A DNA stretch of 64,000 nt from Candidatus Poribacteria bacterium (GTDB lineage Bacteria > Poribacteria > WGA-4E > PCPOR2b), in assembly GCA_022822785.1 (NCBI GenBank), contig JAJEAL010000111.1, positions 1 through 64,000 of the forward strand. The letters are read 5' to 3'. Both the position numbers and the translations under genes were made by a program. Shown one piece after another: positions 1-7,570 of this stretch. The notes under the pieces are model-generated. The model worked only from the letters and a program-made list of their open reading frames with translations, was not told where the DNA came from and did not search any database. Within the stretch, counting starts at the first letter, position 1, and every line of letters starts with the position of its first letter.

Positions 1-887
1 CTTTTAATCGAACCATTGTGGAATTGAAACATAGCAATCCCGACATGACGGCGTCAGCAGGGATAACTTTTAATCGAACCATTGTGGAATTGAAACCTCA
101 CAAAGCGAGGGAATACACTGATAGCGCGAAGGGCCTTTTAATCGAACCATTGTGGAATTGAAACCCATACATACCGGTAGTTATGTGAAATTCGCTGAGC
201 TTTTAATCGAACCATTGTGGAATTGAAACTGAAACGCTCCGCGACATGGATGAGATTAAGCGCGCCTTTTAATCGAACCATTGTGGAATTGAAACATTTT
301 GACAAACAAAATTGTGTATGTGCGTCGCTCACTTTTAATCGAACCATTGTGGAATTGAAACCGTTGCCAGGACTCGACCCCAACGAAACCACCGGCTTTT
401 AATCGAACCATTGTGGAATTGAAACAAGGGGAAGTCGGGGTAGTTGTACGGGGAGGGTTTCGCTTTTAATCGAACCATTGTGGAATTGAAACGTGGTACT
501 CTTTACCGATATTACATACCCTTTGCCGCTTTTAATCGAACCATTGTGGAATTGAAACTCTAATAGTTCCTGATCTGTTATCCCCGCAAGTGTACTTTTA
601 ATCGAACCAGTATGGAATTGAAACCCTTACTTGAAACCCCCACCTACCTCTCAGAGCGGTCTTTTAATCGAACCAGTATGGAATTGAAACGCGTCAAGCG
701 ATCCTTTGAACACCATCTCTGTCGTGCTTTTAATCGAACCATGGTGGAATTGAAACACTGGAAACCCCGCCAAAGAGCCGCGATAACCTTGCTTTTAATC
801 GAACCATGGTGGAATTGAAACTTGATGCGGTTAGTGGTCCCTAGTTACGTAGCCATGCTTTTAATCGAACCAATGTGGAATTGGAAC
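1..887 (+). CRISPR. CRISPR array, 14 repeats, left end outside window
   Basis: Fourteen 30-bp repeats start at 1, 67, 135, 200, 266, 332, 396, 463, 529, 595, 661, 727, 792 and 858, separated by 13 unique spacers of 34-38 bp. The repeat begins CTTTTAATCGAACCATTG and ends TGGAATTGAAAC; the ATTGAAAC end is typical of type I and III repeats and suggests rightward transcription. Repeats 1-9 are identical. Repeats 10-11 carry CCAGTATGG, 12-13 CCATGGTGG, and repeat 14 is the most diverged (CCAATGTGG and TTGGAAC). Decay toward the right end puts the leader and newest spacers to the left, beyond base 1. No cas interference or adaptation genes are in the window. Confidence 0.98.
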
Positions 888-891
888 AGTC

Positions 892-920
892 TTGGTACAA
901 AGCCAGAACAATGCTAATAT
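892..920 (+). promoter_or_regulatory. Predicted sigma70-type promoter of the small gene after the array
   Basis: A TTGGTA (892-897) and TAATAT (915-920) pair is separated by 17 bp, just after the last array repeat and 41 bp before the ATG at 962. This suggests that the small gene is expressed independently of the array transcript. Predicted from sequence only. Confidence 0.5.
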
Positions 921-961
921 AAAATATCGAAGGCCTGCAGCGAGGAGAGGAAAGCGGTAAG

Positions 962-1261
962 ATGCCAGAGCCAACACAATACCGCATTGTGGAAGTAGAC
1001 GATCCAGTTCATGGGTCACGTTATGTCATCCAATATGCCCACAGAACATTTTTCCGTAATAGGCTAGTATGGAAGGACTTACCCATCAATAGAGGCGAGG
1101 GAGCTGGCGATATAATGTTCTTTTCATTTTTGATGGCACAGGAAGCACTGGAGAAACATCTCAGTGAAGAGCGTCACGAGATCGCCGGAAAGGAAGAGGC
1201 CAATCCAGACATTGCACCAGAACACGAAGGGTTTACTGGCGGGGGAGACATTGACTTTTAA
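962..1261 (+). CDS. Small unknown protein between the CRISPR array and an orphan repeat
   Basis: A 99-residue acidic protein of unknown function, with no signal peptide or membrane segment. A purine-rich Shine-Dalgarno sequence (GAGGAGAGG, 942-950) lies 11 bases before the ATG. The N-terminal 60 residues alternate hydrophobic and polar residues (YRIVEV, YVIQYAH), suggesting a small beta-rich fold followed by a helix (MAQEALEKHL). The tail is rich in Glu and Gly. Its last codons and stop (GAC TTT TAA) lie at the start of a degenerate CRISPR repeat at 1255-1284, so the gene sits where a spacer should be. It is convergent with the CARF-RelE gene and shares a terminator with it. A role in CRISPR immunity, or as a captured phage gene, is only a guess. 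Confidence 0.7.
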   Translation: MPEPTQYRIVEVDDPVHGSRYVIQYAHRTFFRNRLVWKDLPINRGEGAGDIMFFSFLMAQEALEKHLSEERHEIAGKEEANPDIAPEHEGFTGGGDIDF

Positions 1262-1284
1262 TCGAATTATTGGAGCGTTGAAAC
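1255..1284 (+). repeat. Orphan degenerate CRISPR repeat
   Basis: This segment is exactly 30 bp. It begins with the same 12 bases as the array repeat (CTTTTAATCGAA) and ends with the same TTGAAAC. I count 24 of 30 positions matching the consensus. It lies 367 bp after the last array repeat, with the 99-codon gene between them, and provides that gene's stop codon. It is best read as the decayed terminal repeat of an array once continuous to this point. Confidence 0.85.
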
Positions 1285-1285
1285 A

Positions 1286-1326
1286 AAAAAAGCCGGTGGA
1301 ACATGCACGTTCCACCGGCTCTTTTT
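1286..1326. terminator. Bidirectional rho-independent terminator
   Basis: A perfect 12-bp stem, AGCCGGTGGAAC (1291-1302) and its complement (1309-1320), closes a 6-base loop. It is flanked by an A-run on the left and CTTTTT on the right. It sits between the convergent small gene (plus) and CARF-RelE gene (minus), so it can end both transcripts. Confidence 0.9.
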
Positions 1327-1370
1327 ACTGACTGCTACAGCATATTTTCGGATAAACAGTTTTCTCAGTC

Positions 1371-2513
1371 CTACGGACTTTTGTACACGTAATCATGCCC
1401 GCCATAGTGCCGAAGGGTCAACCCGCCATCATCAACCGTGCAACTGACACGGTTATTTTGAGTAACCCGAAACGTATGGATACCCGCTCTGCCTTCCGCC
1501 CCGCGAAGCTTTTCATAGTTCAGCGAACCTCCGAGAAGGCCACTCGTGTGTCCCCCATCCCTGTCGACGGTATATGAAACCGCCGCTAAAGTCTCTTGCA
1601 ATTTGAGACGCTCCTTGGGATTGCTCTCACGGTTGAAGTCATTGCGGAAAGTTCTCGCATACACTAACCGTGGAAATGGCAATAGCTCCGCTGCCAATAT
1701 ATCCGCTTTGGTCCGGTTCCAAATCAAGGTACCCCACGCCGATAACCCCGTATCGGTCTCGTCATCCCCCTCCTCTAAGAATTCGAGCAGCGTCTCCGGA
1801 ATATCTTCGAGTTCTCGACGCGGATACACTGTGCCCGCAGCCATTAGCGCGAATTCCGTTCGATATTCCTGAATCACGCTGACATCAATCTGAATCGGCA
1901 GCCGCGGAATCGTGATCAGGTCCGCTGTTTCCGACTCGAAGATGTAAACCACTTCATCGGCGTAAAACGCGCCGAAGGTATTCATATAGCCTTGCAGGCT
2001 TTTGAAACCGCCGACGAGATTAAAAATCACACGATAGCCGCCCTCACGGCGCCACGGCACATTCTCCTCTAACCACCGAATCAGTGCCTTTATTCCAGTC
2101 GTGAAAGCAGCGGTATCCTTTGTCGAAAGCCTTTCGGGTGTGTGGATGGATACACTAAGCCCTTGGTCCGCAAGAAAATCCCGAATCAGTCCGCCGGTCC
2201 GTTGTCCCTGGGCGGTATCGCTGCAGATGAGATAGTGCTGATCGGGACTGTTTCGGGGCAATCGCCCGTTATAGATGCCGTAGATGCCGTTCAGCTCCGC
2301 ACTGATTCGACGATTGAGTTTGGAATCCTCCTGCAAAAGTTTCTCCAGTGCTCGGTCAGCAAGTGTGCTAATCGCCGCGTCTGTCTCCGTATCTAATTCA
2401 TCTATCTTGCGGTTTGCCGAATCGCGCAACAGCCCCCGCCATTCAGTGGGATCGTCGTTATTAATCTGGTTGGTCAGGATGCTTGTCCCGACGGTTGATA
2501 AAACAAAACGCAT
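1371..2513 (-). CDS. CARF-domain CRISPR ancillary protein with C-terminal RelE-like domain
   Basis: 380 residues. The N-terminal ~215 residues match the APE2256-type CARF fold that senses cyclic oligoadenylate made by type III CRISPR complexes: STVGTS at 6-11, NLVGGFKS at 165-172, then YIFES and LPRLPI-like strands at 190-207. After an acidic linker (~235-258) comes a ~100-residue domain whose end (FRVTQNNRVSC, then RHYGGHDYVY) looks like the last strands of RelE/HigB mRNA interferases. CARF-RelE fusions (Cami1) are known cyclic-oligoadenylate-activated, ribosome-dependent mRNA-cleaving effectors, and that is the likely role here. A GGAGG lies 7 bases before the ATG. It is next to the array and convergent with the small gene. 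The CARF call is strong; the RelE assignment is by motif only, and I cannot assign catalytic residues. Confidence 0.82.
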   Translation of the reverse strand: MRFVLSTVGTSILTNQINNDDPTEWRGLLRDSANRKIDELDTETDAAISTLADRALEKLLQEDSKLNRRISAELNGIYGIYNGRLPRNSPDQHYLICSDTAQGQRTGGLIRDFLADQGLSVSIHTPERLSTKDTAAFTTGIKALIRWLEENVPWRREGGYRVIFNLVGGFKSLQGYMNTFGAFYADEVVYIFESETADLITIPRLPIQIDVSVIQEYRTEFALMAAGTVYPRRELEDIPETLLEFLEEGDDETDTGLSAWGTLIWNRTKADILAAELLPFPRLVYARTFRNDFNRESNPKERLKLQETLAAVSYTVDRDGGHTSGLLGGSLNYEKLRGAEGRAGIHTFRVTQNNRVSCTVDDGGLTLRHYGGHDYVYKSP

Positions 2514-2682
2514 AGCCGCGCCTCCAATTATTGATGTATATTTGCTGTGGGTCTTTCAGGGGCAATCGTTTCTAAATCCGCGTCATCTGTGTAATCTTCT
2601 AAATCCGCGATTCAGATGGTTTTGCATCCCAATTTATTGGGATTCTCGACAAGTCGGAACCGATGCAGCATCGGGGCAATAA

Positions 2683-4053
2683 TTAGCTCCCCTCAAACCG
2701 AAACGCAAACAGATCCGCATCTTTGAGGACAAAACGTAGCCGCACCGGTTGACCTACCAACGAACGCAGATCTCCATCACCCGCCCACTTGACCGCACCG
2801 TCAATCTCGTCCCCGAACAGCTCAGGACACGCGTCCAACGTGAAGCCCGACTGCGGTTCACCGGCTATATCCTGAATCTCAACCCGAACCGATCCCACCG
2901 CCGATGTCGAGAAGTTCAACTTCAAGGTGTTACCCCCAAACATCAGTGGACGGGTGACAAACTCACCCCCGGCGTAGCCGGCGCGGACCGACACAAACCC
3001 ATCCGTCCGAAGCGAGAATCGACGGATACCGACACTCGGCAGCCGCCAGTTCTCCATACCGTACAGCGATAGTTCTTCGGGCGTGGTCTGTAGAATGCCC
3101 CGCTCCATATAGATCCCGCGTTCATGCCAGTTGCCTGCATCCAGCCCGGGCCGTACAAAAGCCTCCATAAAACTCCGATCGAAGCGGAGTCCATCGCGGC
3201 TCGACATAAACACAATGTCATTCACCCCCGAACCGTATTCCCAGCCCGGAATCGGCTCACGTTCCGGTACGAAGCGTGAAGGAAACATCAGATACGTCCC
3301 CGGTGCCCGCTCGTATTGGACACAAGCGTTGGTGTAGAGATGCTCAAAAGGCGTATCGCCGGCGTCAATCGGTTCAAGCGGCGTCCAGCGGCGAAAATCT
3401 GTGGAGGTCGAGCGTCGAATCCAGCGTACCCCACTCTTGAAGTTGCCTTCACCCGCCACACCCCGCGTATAAGCGACGTATTCCCCCCGTTCTGCGTCCC
3501 AAAAGGCGACGTTGTGCGAATCGAACGGTCTATCCGTCAAGATCGGTTCAGTCTGCATCAATCGCCAGCGCAGCCCGTCCGGCGAGACCAACGCAAGTAT
3601 ATCGCCGGTCCGCACGATAGCCTTATATCTTTCATCCTCCGGCGCATCGGGATGGAGATCAAGGAACGGCGACATATTGTTGCCCGGTCCCGTCCAAACG
3701 AGGTTGTTGTCCGTCGATCCCTGAAATTCAATCAGTCCGAGTCGTGGCTTCTCCCAGTGTATCCCGTCCGTGCTTTCAGCGTAACCGATGAGCGGTTGGC
3801 GCTCACCCTGAATGGGCATCTCCTGATCGCAGCGATACCACGCCCGGAAGCGGTCCCCTTCACGGAACGTTACCATATAGGAGACACCGCCCCGTTCCCA
3901 CGGATGTTCGGCAGAAATTACAATCTCACGCCGCACCGGCTCATGCAAACGCCGCGTGACCGCGTGCGCCTCGGCAATCCAGAAATCGTCCACAAATAGT
4001 TGTCGGTCTGTGCCGATATGAATGGGTGCTCTATCGTTATTTTGTTGTGCCAT
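2683..4053 (-). CDS. Glycoside-hydrolase-like five-bladed propeller protein (GH32/43 type)
   Basis: About 456 residues from the ATG at 4053, which has AGGGG seven bases upstream. An ATG 30 bases earlier (4083) is in frame but has no ribosome site. Repeated strands such as YAESTDGIHWEKP, VSPDGLRWR and SSRDGLRFDRS are the blade signatures of the GH32/43/68-like superfamily common in planctomycetes and related groups. The C-terminal ~110 residues (TRPLMFGGNTLKLNFST onward) look like the beta-sandwich that follows such propellers. No signal peptide is evident, so cytoplasmic action on a sugar or glycoside is inferred. The substrate cannot be told. The gene is monocistronic, with a long repeat-rich upstream region. 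Confidence 0.65.
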   Translation of the reverse strand: MAQQNNDRAPIHIGTDRQLFVDDFWIAEAHAVTRRLHEPVRREIVISAEHPWERGGVSYMVTFREGDRFRAWYRCDQEMPIQGERQPLIGYAESTDGIHWEKPRLGLIEFQGSTDNNLVWTGPGNNMSPFLDLHPDAPEDERYKAIVRTGDILALVSPDGLRWRLMQTEPILTDRPFDSHNVAFWDAERGEYVAYTRGVAGEGNFKSGVRWIRRSTSTDFRRWTPLEPIDAGDTPFEHLYTNACVQYERAPGTYLMFPSRFVPEREPIPGWEYGSGVNDIVFMSSRDGLRFDRSFMEAFVRPGLDAGNWHERGIYMERGILQTTPEELSLYGMENWRLPSVGIRRFSLRTDGFVSVRAGYAGGEFVTRPLMFGGNTLKLNFSTSAVGSVRVEIQDIAGEPQSGFTLDACPELFGDEIDGAVKWAGDGDLRSLVGQPVRLRFVLKDADLFAFRFEGS

Positions 4054-4100
4054 GTCAACCCCTATAAATTGATGGTCGCTCATGTGAAGAAATCGTGCAA

Positions 4101-4134
4101 AGAAACCGAGTTTTTTCTTGAAAACTCAGTTTCT
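4101..4134. repeat. Dispersed palindrome (AGAAACCGAGTTTT type), copy 1
   Basis: AGAAACCGAGTTTT (4101-4114) is followed by AAAACTCAGTTTCT (4121-4134), a near-perfect 14-bp inverted repeat. A second copy occurs at 51425-51458, and a shorter, diverged one at 22765-22803. It could fold as a hairpin or terminator in RNA. Confidence 0.75.
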
Positions 4135-4362
4135 CCAAGTCGCTCTGCACTCTCTTTTGACATAAGCCTTGATGGTTATCAGCCCTGTTTTCCCTACAGA
4201 TAGCGACAGCAAAACCCAACGCTTACAAGATCGATTCTATCATAGGAGATTCCGGCACGTCCAGAGAAATAGCGTGCTGCGTTTCTTTGTGCTGCTCTTC
4301 TATATCTGTGCTATTATATTGTAGGTCGAAATTCATATCTCAACACCCAAAGGTCAACAGAA

Positions 4363-4554
4363 TTATGGTGAATTAAAAAAATAAGTAGACACTTTCGTCC
4401 CTGGTAGGCGCTGTTTCCAACTGCGCCGGTCTGAAGTGTCTCATTACCGGTAGGTGCGGTTTCCAACCGCACCGGTTTGGCGTGTCTGATTACCGGTAGG
4501 CGCTGTTTCCAACTGCGCCGGTACAGAGCGTCCAAGTAATTCTAAAATCTACCA
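4363..4554. mobile_element. MITE-like element, family 1, copy A
   Basis: The left end begins TTATGGTGAATTA and the right end is TCCAAGTAATTCTAAAATCT followed by ACCA; the two ends are imperfect inverted repeats. The interior holds three 28-bp palindromes (4403-4430, 4449-4476, 4495-4522) of the GGTAGGCGCTGTTTCC/GCGCCGGT type, spaced exactly 46 bp apart. No transposase is encoded. Other family members end at 10332, 46904 and 58685 with the same right-end sequence. Confidence 0.6.
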
Positions 4555-4576
4555 AAAATAAAAGGAGAAAACGTTC

Positions 4577-4786
4577 ATGCGCCACGAAAAATGGAAATGT
4601 CCCAAATGCGACCATGCTGAATTCGAGACCGATATTTTCCAAGCGACGGGCGGCACACTTGCCAAACTGTTTGATATCCAAAACAAGAAGTTTACCACCG
4701 TTTCATGCGCGCAGTGCCAATATACCGAGATCTATAAAACAGATACCTCGCGCTTGGGTAACATCTTCGATTTCTTCACCAGTTAA
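4577..4786 (+). CDS. Small zinc-ribbon nucleic-acid-binding-type protein
   Basis: 69 residues with two zinc knuckles, CPKC (8-11) and CAQC (44-47), spaced as in the zinc_ribbon_13 family. The conserved middle TGGTLAKLFDIQNKKFTTVSC is followed by the typical YTEIYK end. AAAGGAG precedes the ATG. Members of this family are called zinc-finger nucleic-acid-binding proteins, but no biochemical role is established. It is followed 19 bp later by a small membrane protein on the same strand, probably co-transcribed. It lies directly downstream of a MITE-like element. Confidence 0.75.
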   Translation: MRHEKWKCPKCDHAEFETDIFQATGGTLAKLFDIQNKKFTTVSCAQCQYTEIYKTDTSRLGNIFDFFTS

Positions 4787-4805
4787 TGCTAGGGGAGGCG
4801 TTCTG

Positions 4806-5210
4806 ATGCGGATATTCACCAACGCTGAAAAACAGCAACTGCAATCAAAAATTAGGGAGGAGCAGGAACGGCAGCGAGTACTTGGGGAAAGGATCCAAAT
4901 CGAGAAGGAAAAAGAGGCAAAAAGAAGCAGAGGCGTAATCTCGACTGTGTTGAGCGTTAAGTACGGTTTCCTATTGGTCATTCTGGGCGTGCTTGCCTTC
5001 AGCGTGTGGCCCCTGCTGCCTTTTGGTTGGCGAATTGATTTTTCCGGTAACCTCAGCCTCGGGGTGGTATTGGGGCTACTCTTCAATCATATTGCGTGGC
5101 ATTTCACAAAAAAGGGGAGATCAAGCCGCGTGATGAAAACGATAGCTGTGGTGTGGATGGTGTTTGTATTGGCTTACATGTTGTGGCTTTTGAAGACTGG
5201 AGCCATCTAA
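4806..5210 (+). CDS. Small membrane protein with N-terminal coiled coil
   Basis: 134 residues from the ATG at 4806, which has GGGGAGG nine bases upstream. A longer in-frame reading from 4614 overlaps the zinc-ribbon gene and is rejected. Residues 1-40 are highly charged and helical (EKQQLQSKIREEQERQ), consistent with a coiled coil. Three hydrophobic segments follow (about residues 52-70, 80-97 and 113-130). The family is not recognised. It is probably co-transcribed with the preceding zinc-ribbon gene. Confidence 0.6.
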   Translation: MRIFTNAEKQQLQSKIREEQERQRVLGERIQIEKEKEAKRSRGVISTVLSVKYGFLLVILGVLAFSVWPLLPFGWRIDFSGNLSLGVVLGLLFNHIAWHFTKKGRSSRVMKTIAVVWMVFVLAYMLWLLKTGAI

Positions 5211-5304
5211 CATATCGGCAGCGAAAGAGGGCAAGATATGAGGAAGTGTGCTTTGAGAAGATCCGCGTGGCGCGGTTTAATTGGGGGGGATGCTAGCGGA
5301 GTAG

Positions 5305-5330
5305 TAGGTGCGGTTTGTAACCGCACCGGT
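5305..5330. repeat. Hairpin repeat between convergent genes
   Basis: GGTGCGGTT-TGT-AACCGCACC (5307-5327) is a perfect 9-bp stem of the same family as the units inside the 4363-4554 element. It lies between the convergent membrane-protein and oxygenase genes and may act as a transcription barrier, though it lacks a T-run. Confidence 0.7.
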
Positions 5331-5397
5331 GCCGACTTGGGGTCACGGATGCTAGCGGCTAGTAGGGCTAACTGGTCGCCCGTTTCATTCACGACTC

Positions 5398-6150
5398 TCA
5401 ACTTTCATACCGGTCCGCACGGTTATGTCCCAAGAGACCCGGACACAATTGCTGCATCTCCGGCGGCATCCGCTCGTACGTCTCAGGCCAAATCGGTTGG
5501 TGACCGCCTTCAATCCAGTTGTTGAACCATCGTGGATAGTACGCAATATTCAATCCGACACGAATCTGATCGCTCGTATTTGCACGCGCTTGGTGGTAGG
5601 TGCCGCCATGCCACATAATAACTGACCCCGCCCCGCCAGTAATCGGCTTAATCAGTGGACTGTCCGGGGCAATATCCGACGGTGGAGAGTTCCGACGTGA
5701 ACGGTGACTCATAGGTACAACCCCCGTTGCCCCGTTCTCCTCCGTGAAATCCGTCAGCATCCAGATGCTATTAATCAACCACGGCACATCCGGGACCTCA
5801 TGGAAATGGCCGGCGGAATCCACGTGCAGATGCTGCCCCGGCGCACCGGGCCACGTCGGCTTGGAACACGCCTCGACCACCCGACAACTCTGCCCCAAAA
5901 AATGCTGTGCAACCGCCACTGTGTCCGGATGGCTCGCACACCCCCAGACCCGGTCATCTAGGTTCATCATGCCAAATAATGTCTGATAGTACTGATCGCC
6001 CGTGTTGTAGATTTGGCACGTCGGATCGGCGTGCAATTCGAGGAAACGTTCCGCCATACCGCGCGCCGTCTCTTCGGGGAGGCGATTCTCTAGCAGACAG
6101 TAGCCGTAGGTCGCCAAATGTTCAATGGCAGCTGTGAGGGCAGCGTTCAT
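5398..6150 (-). CDS. Phytanoyl-CoA dioxygenase (PhyH) family oxygenase
   Basis: 250 residues, a normal length for this Fe(II)/2-oxoglutarate-dependent family. The iron-binding HxD is seen at HLHVD (His109, Asp111). The distal His is in MWHGGTYH (His181), and an Arg for 2-oxoglutarate follows at IRVGL (Arg197). NSIWMLTDFTEENGATGVVPMSH is the conserved core strand set before the distal motif. These enzymes hydroxylate unactivated carbons of varied small molecules; the substrate here is unknown. Expansion of this family is a known feature of Poribacteria. It stands alone, convergent with the membrane-protein gene and followed upstream by a MITE-like element. Confidence 0.88.
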   Translation of the reverse strand: MNAALTAAIEHLATYGYCLLENRLPEETARGMAERFLELHADPTCQIYNTGDQYYQTLFGMMNLDDRVWGCASHPDTVAVAQHFLGQSCRVVEACSKPTWPGAPGQHLHVDSAGHFHEVPDVPWLINSIWMLTDFTEENGATGVVPMSHRSRRNSPPSDIAPDSPLIKPITGGAGSVIMWHGGTYHQARANTSDQIRVGLNIAYYPRWFNNWIEGGHQPIWPETYERMPPEMQQLCPGLLGHNRADRYES

Positions 6151-6180
6151 CTACTTCTCCTTCGTTGATGGGGCTAATGA

Positions 6181-6345
6181 ACTAACTTAGGAGTTACGCA
6201 GTTCAGTTTGTAGTAGCGCAATTCATTGCGCGTCCCGACAGACGCGTCCGACTATGAACGACAACCCTTGTGGTTGCCCGCCTGTCCCGATAAATCGGGG
6301 ATTCATCGGACTTTGAGCATTCGAGTGCGTAAGTCCTATAACTAT
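6181..6345. mobile_element. MITE-like element, family 2, copy 1
   Basis: The left end reads ACTAACTTAGGAGTTACGCA and the right end GTGCGTAAGTCCTATAACTA, inverted repeats of each other with a few mismatches. Related copies are at 12374-12438 and 38507-38705. The interior is unrelated between copies and non-coding. Confidence 0.55.
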
Positions 6346-6409
6346 TTTCACGTTTCATGACAAGGCGCGGTATACACACGCGCCCTGTCCGACAATCCAC
6401 CGCTTTGAC

Positions 6410-7288
6410 CTAGACAGGCATCGTCCTGCCGCTATAAGCCCGGCCGGCTTCCGCTATCTCAGGACTACCGCCCATAATTCGCACCCCTCCATCGATCCGC
6501 TCCGGGAGAGTCTCCAAACTCCCACCTTCCAAGAATGCGACACCCGCCTCCTTACACGCAGTATATACTCGATTTCTCGCCTCAACCATTTCAGGCGGAT
6601 GCGGACTCGGCGAATTCTTGTAACCAAACGACATGCCCAAGTCACCAGGTCCCCATTCGGCAAAGGCGATGCCGGGCACCCGAAGAGTCATTTCAGTGTT
6701 AGCGATTGCCCGCACATTCTCGATTTTCAGCCCAAGCATCAGCTCACCATCGGGATTAAGGGGCCACGGGTCAGCTTTATCCAAGTATTCATCGACGGAA
6801 ACACCCCAAATGGGGGCAGCAGCTCCCTGTCCGGCTGAACCCCTGCGGCCGACGTTCAGCTGCGTCCCAACGCCAATTGTCTGGAACGGATACCGGCAAC
6901 ACTCGACAAATACCTTGACCGCCTCCGGCGACTCCGCATGGCACAGTAAAAGACCATGTACACCTAACGCCAATAGCTGCCTGAGCTGCCACGCATTGGC
7001 TCGCATAACATCAGGACTTGAACCGTCCATCGGCAACTCTACCACGACCGCCGGTGTCAGGTGACCGCTGTTAGTTGGCCCACCGTCCACAAGCCCGCGC
7101 ATAAAATTCCCCAGCCCGACCAAATCGAGGGGCCCGTGCTCCATACCGATGTTGATGTAGTCTGCCCATGTTTTTGCCATCTCCTGGCCCGCTTCGTAAG
7201 TGAGATTGGCGCTTATGTGGCTGCCTGTGTAATAGACGGGCTGATCTTCCTCAAGTAACTCAATTGCTTTGTTCACTCGCTTCGGCAT
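6410..7288 (-). CDS. HpcH/HpaI aldolase/citrate lyase family protein
   Basis: 292 residues, a TIM barrel of the class II pyruvate aldolase type. LKIENVRAIANTEMTLRVPGIAFAEWGPGDLGMSFG holds the metal-binding Glu and Asp of the family (E in IEN, D in GPGDLG). LGVHGLLLCHAESPEAVKVFV is the central strand-helix. These enzymes cleave 2-keto-3-deoxy sugar acids or related compounds to pyruvate and an aldehyde; the exact substrate is not predictable. AAAGG lies 6 bases before the ATG. It is single, with an AT-rich 282-bp upstream region shared divergently with the TPR gene. Confidence 0.85.
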   Translation of the reverse strand: MPKRVNKAIELLEEDQPVYYTGSHISANLTYEAGQEMAKTWADYINIGMEHGPLDLVGLGNFMRGLVDGGPTNSGHLTPAVVVELPMDGSSPDVMRANAWQLRQLLALGVHGLLLCHAESPEAVKVFVECCRYPFQTIGVGTQLNVGRRGSAGQGAAAPIWGVSVDEYLDKADPWPLNPDGELMLGLKIENVRAIANTEMTLRVPGIAFAEWGPGDLGMSFGYKNSPSPHPPEMVEARNRVYTACKEAGVAFLEGGSLETLPERIDGGVRIMGGSPEIAEAGRAYSGRTMPV

Positions 7289-7570
7289 AATTAACCTTTC
7301 TTAAAAGAAAACTAACACCTCGTAACAATTTCAATTGCTCAAAGAATTCGTCAATACAAAAAAAATTATAGCATAGCTGCCGATTTGAGTCAACTGTAGG
7401 ACGGATTTCCCAATCCCGATACGCAAACAACCACATTCGCCGCTCCCACCTTGACATTCCTACTGAACCAAAAGTATAATGAATAGGTTATGTGCGACTC
7501 AGAACAGCTTTATCACAGGAACCGGACGGAAATACGACACGAAGATCGGTCAAGCGAAAGCGAGAAAAAC
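7289..7570. promoter_or_regulatory. Divergent promoter region
   Basis: 282 bp between the aldolase (minus) and TPR (plus) start codons, AT-rich near the aldolase start. Both promoters must lie here. I see no clear operator or riboswitch. Confidence 0.4.

Larger units (their letters stand above)
4054..4576. other. Repeat-rich intergenic region without a gene
   Basis: 523 bp between the propeller gene and the zinc-ribbon gene. It contains the 4101-4134 palindrome, a GTCGAxAT hairpin repeat at 4321-4362 and a MITE-like element at 4363-4554 with three tandem 46-bp hairpin units. Open frames here, such as one on the minus strand over the tandem units, are repeat artefacts. Confidence 0.8.

Noticed and set aside
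217-818. Open frames across the CRISPR array (both strands)
   Set aside because: They read through the direct repeats (FNRTIVELK or FNSTMVRLK at every unit) and are an artefact of the 66-bp period.
4314-4535. Minus-strand 73-codon frame
   Set aside because: It lies inside the MITE hairpin units and simply translates the tandem repeats.
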